From: Collinsella sp.
GTDB taxonomy: Bacteria > Actinomycetota > Coriobacteriia > Coriobacteriales > Coriobacteriaceae
DNA: 12,514 nt
Direction: 5' to 3'
Assembly (NCBI GenBank): GCA_019414465.1
Contig: DXLY01000026.1
Coordinates: 1 to 12,514 of the forward strand
Shown here one piece after another: positions 1 to 6,280 of this stretch. The translations under genes and the position numbers were made by a program. The notes beneath the pieces were generated by a model, which had not been told where the DNA came from, did no database searches, and worked only from the letters and a program-made list of their open reading frames with translations. Numbering within the stretch: position 1 is the stretch's first letter; the number at the start of each line of letters is the position of its first letter.

Positions 1-126
1 TATTGCCACTTAACGGCGCAAATCCGGCCCTCAGAATGGGACACATGGCCCACCCTAGCGAGCCGTCCGCGCGTACAGTAAAGGCAAGTAATCCATGGGC
101 GGTTACAGATCGAGGAGGACACGACC

Positions 127-711
127 ATGAAAAAGAAGGCCTTTGCGATTCTCACCCTCTGCATCAGTCTCTTTGCCGCGGTTGCCCTGGTGGGCTGCGG
201 TGGCAGCGGCGGCGCTACCGGAGGCGGCGGAGCAGAAAAACCAGCCGTGGATATGAGGACCGACTTCATTTGGTTTAAGGTCGAGGTTCCCGAGGGCGTC
301 GAGATCACCGACGTCGCAGGCGACACCGCTGACAGAGCCCAGTTTAAGTTCACCGAGAGCGAGCACGCAAGCGATCGCTTCATCCCCGTCTTCGACTCTG
401 ACAAGAACGCCGACGAGCTGTTCGACTACGAGGCAAAGTGGAAGGCCAGCTTTGAGTGGACCGAGAATGACCCCGTCAAGTACAACGGCAAGACCTGGCG
501 CAACGCTTCCTATACACACTCGGGCGGCGTGACGACTGAGTACTTCACCGAAGCAGGCGGCGGCAGCGTCTACGTGAGCATCGACAACGTCGAGGAGCAC
601 AAGGACGCCGTCGAGACCATGATGAAGTCTCTGGAATTTGCCGATGACATCGCCAAAGCCAAGACCGAGGCCATGGACGTCAAGCTCGACGATATCGAGA
701 TCAAGCGCTAA
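127..711 (+). CDS. Secreted lipoprotein of unknown function
   Basis: A 194-residue protein that is probably exported and lipid-anchored to the outer face of the membrane. The N-terminus has a KKK charged start, a hydrophobic core over residues 5-21 and a lipobox LVGC, with Cys24 as the expected lipidated residue. A Gly/Ser/Ala-rich linker (25-38) follows, as is usual for a tether. The remaining soluble part (about 40-194) is rich in Asp, Glu and Lys and contains no catalytic motif I recognise; it may be a small alpha/beta binding domain. The start is supported by GAGGAGG at 112-118, 8 bases before ATG. A strong terminator follows the stop by 35 bases, so the gene looks monocistronic at its 3' end. 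Lipoprotein identity is well supported; the role is unknown. Confidence 0.85.
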   Translation: MKKKAFAILTLCISLFAAVALVGCGGSGGATGGGGAEKPAVDMRTDFIWFKVEVPEGVEITDVAGDTADRAQFKFTESEHASDRFIPVFDSDKNADELFDYEAKWKASFEWTENDPVKYNGKTWRNASYTHSGGVTTEYFTEAGGGSVYVSIDNVEEHKDAVETMMKSLEFADDIAKAKTEAMDVKLDDIEIKR

Positions 712-746
712 GGCTCCAACGGCATGCAGCAGCGCCGTTTTAGCTC

Positions 747-787
747 AGCCGGGATGCAAGGTGCGACTCCTTGCATCCCGGCTTTTT
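747..787 (+). terminator. Intrinsic terminator of the lipoprotein gene
   Basis: A perfect 15-base inverted repeat: arms 747-761 and 769-783, beginning AGCCGGGATG and ending CATCCCGGCT, with a 7-base loop. It runs into a T-rich tail at 783-787. It lies 35 bases after the lipoprotein stop and 18 bases before the end of the convergent minus-strand gene. Confidence 0.93.
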
Positions 788-805
788 GTGTTCGAAGGCG
801 CCCGG

Positions 806-1075
806 TCACATCACCATATTGAGCACGTTGACGAATTCCTGGGCCTTCGCGCGACTGCTCAGGCTAAAGACACAGGCAGTCAACAGCCTGTTGCGCAGAA
901 AAACGGAGCGGCCCTTGATCCTGTTGACCCCCGTGATGTCCTTAAGGTAGACAATCTCGGTATGCTTGCCGCCGAAAGTGCCTTTCTTGAGCACCTCGAT
1001 GCGGTTGGGGTAGATCTTGACGTCTTTAAAGCTGCCCGAACCTTTGTCCTGGAACAGCAAGGTGCTGTTGTCCAT
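806..1075 (-). CDS. Small bacterial PH-like domain protein
   Basis: An 89-residue soluble protein that I read as one small PH-like beta-barrel, similar to the short bacterial PH domains (YokE/bPH type). The pattern KIYPNRIEVLKKG, then EIVYLKDITGV, then a C-terminal helix RAKAQEFVNVLN matches strand-strand-helix order in that family. I chose the Met at 1075 because GGGAG lies 8 bases upstream on the minus strand. A longer reading from 1108 adds 11 residues but has no ribosome binding site. There is no signal peptide or membrane segment. Bacterial PH-like domains often act as lipid or protein adaptors; nothing here shows the partner. The gene is divergent from the HicB-like gene at 1273. Domain call is moderate, function unknown. 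Confidence 0.7.
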   Translation of the reverse strand: MDNSTLLFQDKGSGSFKDVKIYPNRIEVLKKGTFGGKHTEIVYLKDITGVNRIKGRSVFLRNRLLTACVFSLSSRAKAQEFVNVLNMVM

Positions 1076-1272
1076 GCGTGTCACTCCCATGGGGCTCGTT
1101 AAAACCATCTCAATGACAACATTTTAGTCACTGCAAACCCTTTTTGCGGTCACGCGCAGGGCACCAAAACGTGTCCGTGCGAGACTTTAAACTAGAGACA
1201 ATAAAGGTGTTCGATGCGCTTGGTGGGCTCTTAGGATGTTCCTCAAATCGCCGGCGCCGGAGGAGGTCTTAC

Positions 1273-1725
1273 ATGGTTTACGTATGGGAATTCGAGTTCT
1301 TTGATTCGGACGGCGTCGCCGGCGCTGTGCCATGTGGCTCGCTGGGCGGAGGTGGGACGTTCGGCTCCGATCTAAACGACGCCGTCGAAAGCGCCGCCGA
1401 TTTTCTCGCATGTATGGTCGACGATCACCTTATGGGCGGCGTCGATCTTCCCGCGCCGAACTTTGGACACCAGCCACAACACGGCGGCAAGATTATCGCC
1501 GTGGCCGTCAGCCGCGAGCTCGGCGACATCCCCGCCGTCACCGCAGCGGATGCCGCACGTATGCTCGGTGTTAGCTCAGCACGGGTATCGCAACTGATAA
1601 ATGCAGGAATGTTGGATTCATGGAAGGACGGCACCAAGCGCATGGTGTCCAAAGCTTCCATCGAGGCACGACTCGCCGACGCACCAAAGGCAGGGCGCCC
1701 AAAAGAGGTCCCTATTGCCGTGTAA
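1273..1725 (+). CDS. HicB-like protein with C-terminal helix-turn-helix
   Basis: A 150-residue protein. Residues 1-80 resemble the degenerate RNase H fold of HicB antitoxins: an initial YVWEFEFFDSDG strand-turn, a Gly-rich turn near 20-30, then a helix DLNDAVESAADFLACMV. Residues 89-134 form a MerR/excisionase-type helix-turn-helix (TAADAARMLGVSSARVSQLI followed by a wing and VSKASIEARL). HicB antitoxins normally neutralise the HicA mRNA interferase and repress their own operon. No HicA-sized gene (about 60-80 residues, with a GSHH-like active site) is visible on either side, so this looks like an orphan regulator. GGAGGAGG at 1259-1266 fixes the start; a longer in-frame reading from 1144 has no support. 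HTH is clear; the HicB assignment is moderate. Confidence 0.75.
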   Translation: MVYVWEFEFFDSDGVAGAVPCGSLGGGGTFGSDLNDAVESAADFLACMVDDHLMGGVDLPAPNFGHQPQHGGKIIAVAVSRELGDIPAVTAADAARMLGVSSARVSQLINAGMLDSWKDGTKRMVSKASIEARLADAPKAGRPKEVPIAV

Positions 1726-1767
1726 AGGAACGCCAGGGCATATCGTTTTGACATATCGGCCATTGAG

Positions 1768-1808
1768 TTCTCTCGATTCGCGACGCACTGCGTCGCGAAT
1801 CGAGAGAA
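1768..1808. repeat. Perfect 20-base-arm palindrome (copy 1 of a pair)
   Basis: Arms 1768-1787 and 1789-1808 are exact reverse complements around a single central C at 1788. The core is GATTCGCGACGCA-C-TGCGTCGCGAATC. There is no T-run on either strand, so it is not a standard intrinsic terminator. It shares its core with the palindrome at 1892-1920. It lies in the spacer between the HicB-like gene and the ADP-ribosylglycohydrolase gene. Confidence 0.9.
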
Positions 1809-1891
1809 ACCGTCTCAACCCCAGTGATTCGGTTAGGTCCGCACACGCTTGCGCAATGAACAAGCAAAGCATGTTTGCCGTCGGGCTCCCC

Positions 1892-1920
1892 CAATTCGGA
1901 TCGCACTGCGTTCCGAATTG
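1892..1920. repeat. Near-perfect 14-base-arm palindrome (copy 2 of the pair)
   Basis: Arms 1892-1905 and 1907-1920 surround a central C at 1906, with one unpaired position (T1901 opposite T1911). The core CGCA-C-TGCG and the outer ATTCG/CGAAT are the same as in the palindrome at 1768-1808. Three of the arm positions that differ between the copies differ on both sides, so pairing is kept. A separate short dyad AACCTG-N11-CAGGTT follows at 1921-1943. Confidence 0.85.
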
Positions 1921-1980
1921 AACCTGACACGCTGCCGCAGGTTATCACGAGTTCCCGACAGAGCATAAAAGGAGCTTTCC

Positions 1981-2769
1981 ATGACAGACAGACCGAAAAC
2001 AACGCTGCGCGATTGCATCTATGGACTTGCCGTCGGCGACGCGTTGGGCGTTCCCTACGAGTTCAGGCCTCGTGGCACGTTCGAATGCACCGACATAATC
2101 GGCTACGGCACGCACGGGCAGCCCGCCGGCACCTGGAGCGATGACACGTCCATGACGCTTGCTACCTGCGACTCGATTAGGGAGCTTGGGCACATCGACA
2201 CCGCAGACATGCGCGACAAATTCGTAAGCTGGATTGCCCGTGGCGAGTATACGATCGAAGGCGTTTTCGACTACGGCGGCACAACCGCCCGCGCCTTGCA
2301 CACCGGCAAAGGAGGCTCCGGCGAGCGCGACAACGGCAACGGTTCGCTCATGCGCATCGCTCCCCTAGCGTTCACCGATGCGACGGACAACGAGATCCGC
2401 GAGGTCTCGGCAATCACGCACGCCCACAGAACATCAACCGATGCATGCATCATATTTGTCGAGCTGATGAGAGACGTGCTGAACGGCGCACTCCCCTCGT
2501 GGGCGCTGCAGCTGAAAAGCGCGTCCGAGCACGAAATCAGGTCCGGCGGCTTCGTGCGCGACACCCTTAAGGCCGCCAGCTGGTGCTTTGTCAACACCAA
2601 CAGTTACGAAGATTGCGTCCTTGCCGCCGTCAACCTGGGCGACGACACCGACACCACCGCAGCCGTCGCAGGCGCCCTCGCCGGCACGGTATACGGCATC
2701 GACGCAATTCCGCAGGAGTGGACCGACGCCTTGCGCGGTAAAGAGCTGATAGAGCAGTGTTTGTTTTAG
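1981..2769 (+). CDS. ADP-ribosylglycohydrolase (ARH/DraG family)
   Basis: A 262-residue enzyme of the DraG/ARH fold, which removes ADP-ribose from modified proteins, nucleic acids or small molecules using a two-metal (usually magnesium) centre. Family motifs appear in order: GLAVGDALGVPYEF (15-28); TWSDDTSM (51-58), the first metal-binding Asp pair; GNGSLMRIAPLA (119-130); and NLGDDTDTTAAVAGALAGTVYG (218-239), the second metal-binding Asp set. The length is normal for bacterial members. It is cytoplasmic, with no signal peptide. AAGGAG about 7 bases before ATG supports the start. No ADP-ribosyltransferase is visible nearby, so the substrate cannot be told from context. The stop is 35 bases before the small gene at 2805, which is probably co-transcribed. 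Confidence 0.93.
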   Translation: MTDRPKTTLRDCIYGLAVGDALGVPYEFRPRGTFECTDIIGYGTHGQPAGTWSDDTSMTLATCDSIRELGHIDTADMRDKFVSWIARGEYTIEGVFDYGGTTARALHTGKGGSGERDNGNGSLMRIAPLAFTDATDNEIREVSAITHAHRTSTDACIIFVELMRDVLNGALPSWALQLKSASEHEIRSGGFVRDTLKAASWCFVNTNSYEDCVLAAVNLGDDTDTTAAVAGALAGTVYGIDAIPQEWTDALRGKELIEQCLF

Positions 2770-2794
2770 GGCGCACTTACGATAGAAACTGACC

Positions 2795-2800
2795 AGGAGG
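2795..2800 (+). promoter_or_regulatory. Ribosome binding site AGGAGG that points to an ACG start
   Basis: A perfect AGGAGG, 4 bases before an in-frame ACG at 2805 and 40 bases before the first in-frame GTG (2841). No ATG, GTG or TTG lies at normal spacing in the open frame. This site is the main reason for placing the next gene's start at ACG. Confidence 0.7.
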
Positions 2801-2804
2801 CACC

Positions 2805-3026
2805 ACGGAAAGAAAGATCGCAAATATAGACGAGTTCCAAGTGGACGAAAACGGGATTCCGCTATTTCCAGCGGGACTGAAGGAAGAAGCCAACCTCTAT
2901 GTTCTCCCCGACGGGCGTTACCTCCCCTGCGGGGTCTACCGAACCGAAGATGGCGGCTCACTCATTTATGAGCCATCCGGGCTCAGCTTCTTCGGGCAGA
3001 TGCTTGCTCAATTCAAAGAGTGCTAG
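2805..3026 (+). CDS. Small hypothetical protein, apparent ACG start
   Basis: A predicted 73-residue protein read from ACG at 2805: TERKIANIDEF, then a compact part with LFPAGLKEEANLYVLPDGRY, LPCGVYRTEDGGSLIYEPSG and a final helix GLSFFGQMLAQFKEC. It is acidic, has no signal peptide or membrane segment, and I do not recognise the family. A shorter reading from GTG at 2841 would give 61 residues but has no ribosome binding site, whereas AGGAGG sits just before the ACG. The frame is closed by a stop at 2790. Its position 35 bases after the ADP-ribosylglycohydrolase suggests one transcript. Either ACG is a rare functional start or a former ATG has mutated and the gene is poorly expressed. Confidence 0.6.
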   Translation, partial: TERKIANIDEFQVDENGIPLFPAGLKEEANLYVLPDGRYLPCGVYRTEDGGSLIYEPSGLSFFGQMLAQFKEC

Positions 3027-3103
3027 GGGTTTGATTGCCCGTTAGATCGACACTGTTCCAAACCATGGAATGGGCAGGATGTCTCCCACCGCGGCCTGTG
3101 AGG

Positions 3104-3109
3104 TAAAAT
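3104..3109 (+). promoter_or_regulatory. Candidate -10 element for the small peptide gene
   Basis: TAAAAT in otherwise GC-rich DNA. It would start transcription near 3116 and give a leader of about 54 bases before the ATG at 3170. No good -35 hexamer is seen at 16-18 bases, so this is weak. Confidence 0.3.
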
Positions 3110-3142
3110 CTTGACTGCCGCGGAATCCGCCTGCGGGCAACG

Positions 3143-3161
3143 CTCCGATCTCCGATTGGGG
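3143..3161 (+). promoter_or_regulatory. Hairpin that pairs with the ribosome binding site of the 30-codon gene
   Basis: CTCCGATC (3143-3150) and GATTGGGG (3154-3161) can form eight pairs in RNA, including G-U pairs, around the loop TCC. The right arm includes the GGGG of the ribosome binding site GGGGTGA (3158-3164), which lies 5 bases before ATG at 3170. If it forms, it would limit translation. Seen by eye; no folding energy was computed. Confidence 0.5.
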
Positions 3162-3169
3162 TGAAGCCT

Positions 3170-3262
3170 ATGAACTTGTTTCTTGAAATCCTGCGCCTCT
3201 CGATGTGTGTGACCGGCATTGCCCGGAACCTCTACTCGATCTGGCGGGAATATAAGCAGTAA
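3170..3262 (+). CDS. 30-residue hydrophobic/basic peptide, toxin-like
   Basis: A short open frame starting MNLFLEILRLSMCV and ending IWREYKQ. The first 24 or so residues are largely hydrophobic or aromatic with a few Arg and Glu; the tail is charged (WREYKQ). This layout, with a conserved-looking Trp before a charged tail, resembles Ldr/Fst-type small membrane toxins of type I toxin-antitoxin systems, but I see no sequence match I could name. GGGGTGA lies 5 bases upstream of ATG and is within a predicted hairpin (3143-3161). A GC-rich hairpin follows the stop by 22 bases, so the leader, frame and terminator form a compact unit of about 190 bases. That it is translated is plausible; toxin function is inference. 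Confidence 0.5.
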   Translation: MNLFLEILRLSMCVTGIARNLYSIWREYKQ

Positions 3263-3282
3263 CGGATAGCGAAGGGAGTCAT

Positions 3283-3310
3283 AAAAAGGGCCGGTTGCAG
3301 CCGGCCCTTT
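3283..3310. terminator. Hairpin terminator, probably bidirectional
   Basis: Arms 3285-3294 (AAAGGGCCGG) and 3301-3310 (CCGGCCCTTT) are exact reverse complements with a 6-base loop. On the minus strand it ends in five Ts, on the plus strand in three. It would stop plus-strand transcripts of the 30-codon gene (22 bases after its stop) and, more strongly, minus-strand transcripts coming from the zinc-ribbon gene that ends at 3531. Confidence 0.8.
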
Positions 3311-3530
3311 AGACGATAATACCTGCGTTGCCCGCGCTTCCGAAGTGTGACTAGCTGAGGAGCGGGTTCCGCGGCACATCCTGATTTTACCCAGCGAGAC
3401 GGCTCTTTTGCAGCCGCTCCACCGATTATTTACATCTGGCACCCTCAAACAATCAGACGACAGTCCGCACTCCTGCGAGCTGCCCCGTTCCTCTAGCTAT
3501 CGGATCGCAGCGCCGACCGGCACTACTCCC
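3311..3530. other. Intergenic stretch with no recognisable gene
   Basis: A 220-base stretch between the terminator and the end of the zinc-ribbon gene. It is probably the minus-strand 3' untranslated region of that gene, since the next minus-strand terminator is at 3283-3310. It holds a hairpin at about 3396-3419 (GAG-A-CGGCT, loop CTTTTGC, AGCCG-CTC) and a short GCGG-GTT-CCGC. I found no tRNA T-loop, no SRP RNA, RNase P or tmRNA core, and no convincing frame with a ribosome binding site. Confidence 0.6.
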
Positions 3531-4868
3531 CTACTTCCCAAAGATCGCAGCGAGCAAGCCCTTGCGTTTGGGCTTTTCTTCTCGGTAGGAACCCTCGGCA
3601 ACCGCTGCCACCTGACGCGGCTGTTCGCCGTCTCCACGACGCACGATCTGGTATAGGAAGGGCGATTTAACGTATTTGACCTCGATGGGCGTGGCATGTA
3701 CGGTACTTTCTCCGGACAGATGCAGGCTCGGGTTGAGCGGCGCCACCACATGCGTCTCACGCTTGTCGCTAAACACCACCGCGGCCGCGCGGCCCGTCTG
3801 GCCGTTTACGGCAATGCGCACCTGCTCGCCATCGCGGCTGTCCGTCGCTGGGCGATCGACAAAGTAGACCGGTACCATCACCAGGCCGTCCTTATGCTTG
3901 CGAGCCTTGCGCGCCCAGGTGCGGATGCTCTTTTTATTGAGCCCCAGCACCGCCTCGGCATCGTTGCCGGCAATGTCGAGCGCCAGCTTATCAATGACCA
4001 CCTGGTCCTTGGTAGATGCATCGACGGAGACAACGCGGAAGTCGCCTTCCTGCATGGCGGGATCGAACGGACCGACCTTGGCAAAGTCCCACGGCTCCAA
4101 AATGCCCATAAGGCGAACATCCAGATAGTTTGCCCGCGGGTATGCCCAGTCGAGCACCTCGTAGTACACCAGGGTCTCCTTGCTCAGGCCCCTGCCCGGG
4201 AAGGACGCCATCATGCGCAAATCCGCGAGCGCCATGGGAAAGTAGAAGAGCATCATGTCGTTTTGAATCGCGTCTTCCACGTCGTGCCCAGCAAAGGCGT
4301 CGGGGTACTGGCGCACCAGCTGCAGCGCGTTGGCACGCGCCTGTTGCGGCGAGATTTCGCAGGGAATACCCTGCTCAGGCACATGCTCGGCACCAACGCC
4401 CAAGGTCAAGCGTTTACTAAACGTACCGGGCTTGAGCAGGTCGGCTACACCGATTTTATTGCCGCAGGACGGGCACTCAAACACGCGCTGGGTCGATGAT
4501 CCCTCAAAGGACGCGCCGCAGAAGGGGCAGGGAATGCTCACGTGCGTGGTCTCTTGGAACTCCTGCGCTGTGCCGCGGTCCTCCCACAGCAGATGCTCCA
4601 GAACCGACTGGTTGCGCCAGTACGAATTGAAGAAATACCAGTCCGGGTCCTCCGGGCGCTCGAGCTGCGACACGTGGGTGAGCTTGAGCAGTCCATCCAC
4701 CACCGTCAACGGCGTATGGCGAATGCCCAAAGCGCTCTTGGGCTCTCCGGCGTCCGCCTGCCACGGAATGACCGCACCGCAATAAGCGCACTCAAAGCTG
4801 CGCTTAGCTTGGTGTGTGTACATAGGGCCGCCGCAGTTTTGACATTTAATGGCAAACATCTCGTCCAT
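3531..4868 (-). CDS. Double zinc-ribbon protein with NGQTG domain
   Basis: A 445-residue soluble protein. The first zinc ribbon is at 9-30 (CQNCGG and CAYCG; Cys9, 12, 27, 30). A second is at 114-135 (CPFCG and CPSCG; Cys114, 117, 132, 135). The rest is a long alpha/beta part with WAYPRANY near 241-248 and, near the C-terminus, VPVYFVDR followed by IAVNGQTGRAAA (352-363). I know the NGQTG motif from several zinc-ribbon proteins of Firmicutes and related bacteria annotated only as zinc-ribbon or TFIIB-type proteins. The C-terminus is basic (EEKPKRKG). No membrane segment is seen. I chose the Met at 4868 because AAAGGAGG lies about 8 bases upstream; a longer reading from 4919 lacks such a site. 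Function unknown; a structural or regulatory metal-binding role is likely. Confidence 0.8.
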   Translation of the reverse strand: MDEMFAIKCQNCGGPMYTHQAKRSFECAYCGAVIPWQADAGEPKSALGIRHTPLTVVDGLLKLTHVSQLERPEDPDWYFFNSYWRNQSVLEHLLWEDRGTAQEFQETTHVSIPCPFCGASFEGSSTQRVFECPSCGNKIGVADLLKPGTFSKRLTLGVGAEHVPEQGIPCEISPQQARANALQLVRQYPDAFAGHDVEDAIQNDMMLFYFPMALADLRMMASFPGRGLSKETLVYYEVLDWAYPRANYLDVRLMGILEPWDFAKVGPFDPAMQEGDFRVVSVDASTKDQVVIDKLALDIAGNDAEAVLGLNKKSIRTWARKARKHKDGLVMVPVYFVDRPATDSRDGEQVRIAVNGQTGRAAAVVFSDKRETHVVAPLNPSLHLSGESTVHATPIEVKYVKSPFLYQIVRRGDGEQPRQVAAVAEGSYREEKPKRKGLLAAIFGK

Positions 4869-4924
4869 GGAAACGTCCTCCTTTGCACAGGGGCTGTCGG
4901 CATTAAGTATGTCGATCAAACAGG

Positions 4925-4944
4925 CACATGCCCATACCCATGTG
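4925..4944. promoter_or_regulatory. Dyad CACATG-N8-CATGTG in the divergent promoter region
   Basis: A 6-base inverted repeat with an 8-base spacer between the divergent zinc-ribbon and cation-transporter genes. Position and symmetry fit a dimeric operator, but six-base arms arise by chance fairly often and I do not recognise a named regulator motif. Confidence 0.25.
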
Positions 4945-5086
4945 GCCCAAAATGGACCACCCAGGCAGACGAGAAGGCTCGCTCGTTAGCACCGGCAGAC
5001 TATTGCTGCATTTTCTGAGCATCGGTGCACGGCGCCCCCGCGCGAGCTACACTATCCCCTTAAACATGATTGTGAGGACGACCGCT

Positions 5087-6268
5087 ATGCTATTTGTAAA
5101 TCGGCTGGTACATACGCTTGTTCCCGGCAGCGAGGACGAGCCGGTCGATGCATCTTGCCGCACCAACGCGGGTTTTACCGCAAGCCTCATCTGCATTGGA
5201 CTCAACATCACCCTGTGCCTGGCCAAGGGCATCGCGGGCCTGCTCGCCGGCTCCGTCTCCCTCATCGCCGACGCTTTCAACAACCTCTCCGATGCCTCGA
5301 GCAACATCGTGAGCCTGCTCGGGTTCCGCCTTGCCAGCCGCCCGGCAGACGAAGGCCACCCCTATGGTCACGGCCGCTATGAGTACCTAGCCGGCCTGTT
5401 CGTCGCCGTCCTGGTTTGCGCCGTCGGCATCAACCTGGTGCTCGAGTCCGTTACCAAGATCATCAAGCCTTCCCCCACCGCTTACACGTTCATTTCCCTT
5501 GCGGCACTGGCTACGTCCATGCTCGTAAAGCTCTGGATGGCCGCGTTCAACCGCACGCTGGGTAACCGCATCGATTCCGAAACGCTCATCGCCACGGCGC
5601 AGGACTCCAAAAACGACGTCATCACCTCGGGCTCGGTCTTGGTGGCGGCGCTTATTTCGCAGACGACCGGCTTTGACCTCGATGGCTGGGCAGGCCTGGG
5701 TGTGGGCATCTTCATCTGCATCAGCGGCATGGGCCTAGTGCGCGACGCCATCAGCCCATTGCTGGGGCAAGCGCCCGATCCCAAGCTCGTCCAGGCAATC
5801 CGCGATAAGATCATGTCCTATCCGCAGGTCTTGGGCACACACGACCTGATGGTGCACGACTACGGCCCCGGTCGTCAGTTTGCCAGCGCCCACGTGGAGA
5901 TGCCCGGCGAGGGCGACGCATTTGAGCACCACGAGATTTTGGACACCATCGAGCACGACATCAAGCGCCAAATGGGCATCGATATCACGCTGCACTGCGA
6001 CCCCATCGCCACCACCAGCGACGACCTGCGCAGCTGGGTCAAGCGCGGCGTCATGCAGATCGATCCCGCGCTCTCCATCCACGACCTGCACGAGCACGAC
6101 GGGTTCGTTTCGTTTGACCTGGTGCGTCCCGACGGCTTTGACATATCCGACGAGGAGCTGCTGGAGCTCGTCACGCGCATCGTGCACGAGCGCCGACCCG
6201 ATGCCTCATGCGTCGTCACGTTTGATTCGGGCTTTAGCTCGCCCGAGCGTCCGGCCGAGCAGTTGTAG
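5087..6268 (+). CDS. Cation diffusion facilitator, likely Mn2+ exporter
   Basis: A 393-residue inner-membrane transporter of the CDF family, which exports divalent metals in exchange for protons. Transmembrane helices start at about residue 29 (TASLICIGLNITLCLAKGIA). The family signature HPYGHGRYEYLAG is at 91-103, and a cytoplasmic dimerisation domain begins at about 225 and is extended (to 393). The metal-site residues read N65/D69 (ADAFNNLSD) and D173/D177 (QDSKNDV). This N-D/D-D set is the one described for MntE-type manganese exporters, whereas zinc/iron members such as YiiP have D-D/H-D. Substrate is therefore inferred, not shown. I start at ATG 5087, which has GAGGA 8 bases upstream. 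ATG at 5066 is in frame but lacks a ribosome binding site. The stop is 12 bases from the convergent gene's stop. Confidence 0.9.
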   Translation: MLFVNRLVHTLVPGSEDEPVDASCRTNAGFTASLICIGLNITLCLAKGIAGLLAGSVSLIADAFNNLSDASSNIVSLLGFRLASRPADEGHPYGHGRYEYLAGLFVAVLVCAVGINLVLESVTKIIKPSPTAYTFISLAALATSMLVKLWMAAFNRTLGNRIDSETLIATAQDSKNDVITSGSVLVAALISQTTGFDLDGWAGLGVGIFICISGMGLVRDAISPLLGQAPDPKLVQAIRDKIMSYPQVLGTHDLMVHDYGPGRQFASAHVEMPGEGDAFEHHEILDTIEHDIKRQMGIDITLHCDPIATTSDDLRSWVKRGVMQIDPALSIHDLHEHDGFVSFDLVRPDGFDISDEELLELVTRIVHERRPDASCVVTFDSGFSSPERPAEQL

Positions 6269-6280
6269 CCTGCTTAACAG

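Noticed and set aside
736..760. tRNA-like TTTTAGCTCAGCCGGG
   Set aside because: It looks like a D-arm, but no acceptor, anticodon or T-arm follows. The bases are part of the terminator at 747-787.
1741..1790. TTGACA-like -35 at about 1749 for the ADP-ribosylglycohydrolase gene
   Set aside because: There is no -10 at 16-18 bases; the bases there belong to the first palindrome.
1618..2018. Several minus-strand open frames across the HicB-like gene's 3' end and the spacer
   Set aside because: They read through the palindromes (giving repeated SRR/SIR-type peptides), with no ribosome binding site and no protein-like composition.
3311..3530. Possible SRP RNA, RNase P RNA or riboswitch on the minus strand
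   Set aside because: GAGGAACGGGG and GGGTGCC recall pieces of such RNAs, but the conserved cores are absent.
3696..4499. Plus-strand open frame (267 codons) opposite the zinc-ribbon gene
   Set aside because: The opposite strand encodes intact zinc ribbons with a good ribosome binding site; this frame has neither.
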